A stretch of 6,756 nucleotides of DNA from Peptococcaceae bacterium (GTDB lineage Bacteria; Bacillota; Peptococcia; Peptococcales; Peptococcaceae): positions 1-6,756 of the forward strand of contig JAFXJE010000088.1 in NCBI GenBank assembly GCA_017532485.1, given 5' to 3'. The notes beneath the pieces are model-generated. The model was given only the letters and a program-made list of their open reading frames with translations, was not told where the DNA came from and searched no databases. Positions within the stretch are counted from its first letter, which is position 1; each line of letters begins with the position of its first letter. The translations under genes and the position numbers were made by a program. Shown piece by piece: positions 5,437-6,756 of the stretch.

Positions 5437-5444
5437 AGGTGAGG
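5437..5444 (+). promoter_or_regulatory. Ribosome binding site of the yigZ-like gene
   Basis: AGGTGAGG at 5437-5444 precedes the ATG at 5448. The in-frame GTG at 5439 lies inside this site and is therefore unlikely to be the start. The ATG gives an N-terminus (MLTEYRTI) like that of YvyE (ML-x-Y-x-T as I recall it). A TTG at 5451 has a better spacing to GAGG but is a weaker codon. Confidence 0.55.
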
Positions 5445-5447
5445 AAA

Positions 5448-6080
5448 ATGTTGACAGAGTATCGCACAATAACAAATTTTGGTCAAGATGAAATTATTAT
5501 AGAAAAATCAACTTTTATTGGTTATGCTAAGCCTGTAACAAATGAAGAAGAGGCTTTGGCTTTTATTCAGGAAATTAAGAAGAAACATCGGGATGCTACG
5601 CATAATGTGCCGGCGTATGTTTTAGGGGAAAATAATGAAATTCAGCGCTGTAATGATGATGGTGAGCCTTCTGGAACAGCGGGAGTACCAGTTTTGGAAG
5701 TATTGAAAAAAGAAGATGTGCGTAATGTAGCAGTGGTAGTTACACGGTATTTTGGTGGTATTAAGTTAGGGACAGGTGGTTTGGTCAGAGCCTACACCAA
5801 AGGGGCAAAAATCGCTTTAGAAGCTGCAGGAATTGTTCATCAGGTACTTTATCAAGTAATGTCTTTATCTATTGAATATACCTTATTAGGAACGGTACAA
5901 AACCAATTACGGCTGCAGCAGTATGAGGTCAAAGAAATTGTGTATGATGAATTTGTTCATCTTCATGTTTGGGTTCATGCAGAAAAGACAGCTGAGTTTA
6001 GAGATTTTTGTATAGAATTAACTAACGGTAAAGGAATTATCGCCGAACAAGGCTTAGCCTATCGGACAGAAACGGTATAG
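5448..6080 (+). CDS. yigZ: YigZ/YvyE (IMPACT, UPF0029) family protein
   Basis: 210 residues from the ATG at 5448, close to the usual length of bacterial members. The N-terminal IMPACT domain (about 15-125) shows the family signatures KKHRDATHNVPAYVLG (45-60), NDDGEPSGTAGVP (69-81) and VVVTRYFGGIKLGTGGL (96-112). The C-terminal DUF1949-like domain (about 138-195, from SIEYTLLGTVQNQL) has a ferredoxin-like pattern of strands and helices. Eukaryotic IMPACT acts on GCN2-dependent translation control; the bacterial role is not firmly established, and a link to RNA or ribosome binding has been proposed from structures. It is cytoplasmic, with no signal peptide. It is divergent from the thioredoxin-like gene across the DnaA-box region and ends at its own strong terminator, so it is probably monocistronic. 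Confidence 0.93.
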   Translation: MLTEYRTITNFGQDEIIIEKSTFIGYAKPVTNEEEALAFIQEIKKKHRDATHNVPAYVLGENNEIQRCNDDGEPSGTAGVPVLEVLKKEDVRNVAVVVTRYFGGIKLGTGGLVRAYTKGAKIALEAAGIVHQVLYQVMSLSIEYTLLGTVQNQLRLQQYEVKEIVYDEFVHLHVWVHAEKTAEFRDFCIELTNGKGIIAEQGLAYRTETV

Positions 6081-6091
6081 AATTTAAAAGG

Positions 6092-6100
6092 ATATCCACA
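6092..6100 (+). promoter_or_regulatory. Isolated DnaA-box-like sequence
   Basis: ATATCCACA has one mismatch to TTATCCACA. It sits between the yigZ-like stop codon and its terminator. A single one-mismatch site is weak evidence and is listed only because of the cluster about 700 bases away. Confidence 0.25.
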
Positions 6101-6109
6101 GGGACAAAG

Positions 6110-6149
6110 AGAGGCTGGAACAAGAGTTGTGTTCCAGCCTCTATATTTT
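6110..6149 (+). terminator. Strong rho-independent terminator after the yigZ-like gene
   Basis: A 13-bp perfect stem (6110-6122 with 6130-6142; arm AGAGGCTGGAACA) with a 7-base loop is followed by a T-rich run (6143-6151). It stands between the convergent yigZ-like and argS genes, 10 bases from the argS stop. On the minus strand the sequence after the stem (CTTTGTCCC) is a poor T tract, so it ends argS transcripts less convincingly. Confidence 0.92.
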
Positions 6150-6152
6150 TTG

Positions 6153-6756
6153 TTACATTTTTTCAGGAGCAGAAACGCCCAACATAGTTAAAACATTGCG
6201 TAAGGTAATGCGAGTAGCATTAACTAAAACAAGGCGAGCTTTTTTAAGTTCAGCATCATCAGTTAAAACACGGCAGCTGTTATAGAAGCTGTGGAATAAG
6301 GTAGCTAAATCAGTAGCATAGCGAGCTAAACGATAAGGTTCCAATTCAGCTGCAGCGTAAGTGATTTCTTGAGGTAAATCAGCAATTTTACGAATTAAGT
6401 TTAATTCAGCTTCTTCAGTCAATAAAGCTAAATTAGCTTCTGCTGTCGTTGGAACAGGTTCACCAGTAGCTGTTAAGATGCTGTTAATTCTAGCGTGGGC
6501 ATATTGAACATAATAAACAGGGTTATCGCTGGATTGTTGTTTAGCCAAATCCAAGTCGAAGTCCAAATGGCTGTCAGGATTACGCATGATGAAGAAGTAA
6601 CGAGCAGCATCTTTGCCAACTTCTTCGATTAATTCTTGTAAAGTAACATATTGACCGGTGCGTTTAGACATACGCACAACTTCACCGCCACGATACAGAC
6701 GAACTAATTGCATCAACATAACAGTTAAATCTTCGGAGTTATAGCCGATAGCATCC
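6153..6756 (-). CDS. argS: Arginyl-tRNA synthetase, C-terminal part
   Basis: The frame is open from the right edge of the window to the TAA at 6153-6155; 200 complete codons are visible and the 5' part lies outside. ArgS is a class I synthetase that charges tRNA-Arg in the cytoplasm. The visible part begins in the catalytic domain with DAIGYNSEDLTV (from 6755) and LVRLYRGGEVVRMSKRTG, where RMSKR is the KMSKS-type ATP-binding loop in its ArgS form. The family-typical AARYFFIMRNPDSHLDFDLD and DNPVYYVQYAHARI follow. The rest is the helical DALR anticodon-binding domain, with FHSFYNSCRVL and the typical end LGVSAPEKM. An internal ATG at 6719 is not the start, because conserved ArgS sequence continues upstream of it. 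Confidence 0.97.
   Translation of the reverse strand, partial: DAIGYNSEDLTVMLMQLVRLYRGGEVVRMSKRTGQYVTLQELIEEVGKDAARYFFIMRNPDSHLDFDLDLAKQQSSDNPVYYVQYAHARINSILTATGEPVPTTAEANLALLTEEAELNLIRKIADLPQEITYAAAELEPYRLARYATDLATLFHSFYNSCRVLTDDAELKKARLVLVNATRITLRNVLTMLGVSAPEKM

Noticed and set aside
6717..6719. ATG at 6719 as the argS start
   Set aside because: Typical ArgS sequence (DAIGYNSEDLTV) continues upstream of it in the same frame to the window edge, so the gene is cut by the window.

Overview
The window looks like chromosomal core sequence from a low-GC member of the Bacillota. The evidence is AT-rich codon use, strong GGAGG-type ribosome sites, a DUF2508/YaaL-like gene followed by bofA (a pair typical of endospore-forming Bacillota and their relatives), and an exported protein with a degenerate S-layer-homology (SLH) tail. 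A Negativicutes-like host is a reasonable guess, but this is inference: no rRNA or other phylogenetic marker is present.

Layout, left to right. (1) At 1-291 is the 3' end of a gene made of near-identical 120-bp in-frame tandem repeats, function unknown. (2) At 342-2153 is a putative lipoprotein FAD-dependent oxidoreductase with SLH-like C-terminal sequence. (3) At 2196-4104 are prfA (release factor 1) and prmC (the methyltransferase that modifies the release factor GGQ glutamine), one base apart. (4) At 4183-4713 are a 64-residue DUF2508-like protein and BofA, a membrane regulator of pro-sigma-K processing, each preceded by the same 9-mer GCATACTAT, which resembles a sigma-E -10 element. (5) A bidirectional terminator separates these from a minus-strand thioredoxin-like gene (4757-5134). 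(6) The roughly 310-bp gap 5135-5447, between divergent genes, holds an AT-rich tract and a dense cluster of DnaA-box sequences: four perfect and three one-mismatch boxes in 116 bp. (7) At 5448-6080 is a YigZ/YvyE (IMPACT family) protein, followed by a strong terminator. (8) At 6153-6756 is the C-terminal part of argS on the minus strand, running off the window.

The prfA-prmC pair works in translation termination: PrmC methylates the RF1 glutamine that sits in the peptidyl transferase centre. No terminator is visible between the repeat gene, the FAD gene, prfA and prmC, so they may share transcripts. The DUF2508-bofA pair probably has its own, possibly sporulation-linked, promoters. The most noteworthy non-coding element is the DnaA-box cluster, which could be a replication origin or a DnaA-binding regulatory or titration locus. 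Gene orientation around it (the prfA operon and argS both point towards it) fits a classical oriC poorly, so the question is left open. No mobile element, CRISPR array, tRNA or rRNA was seen.
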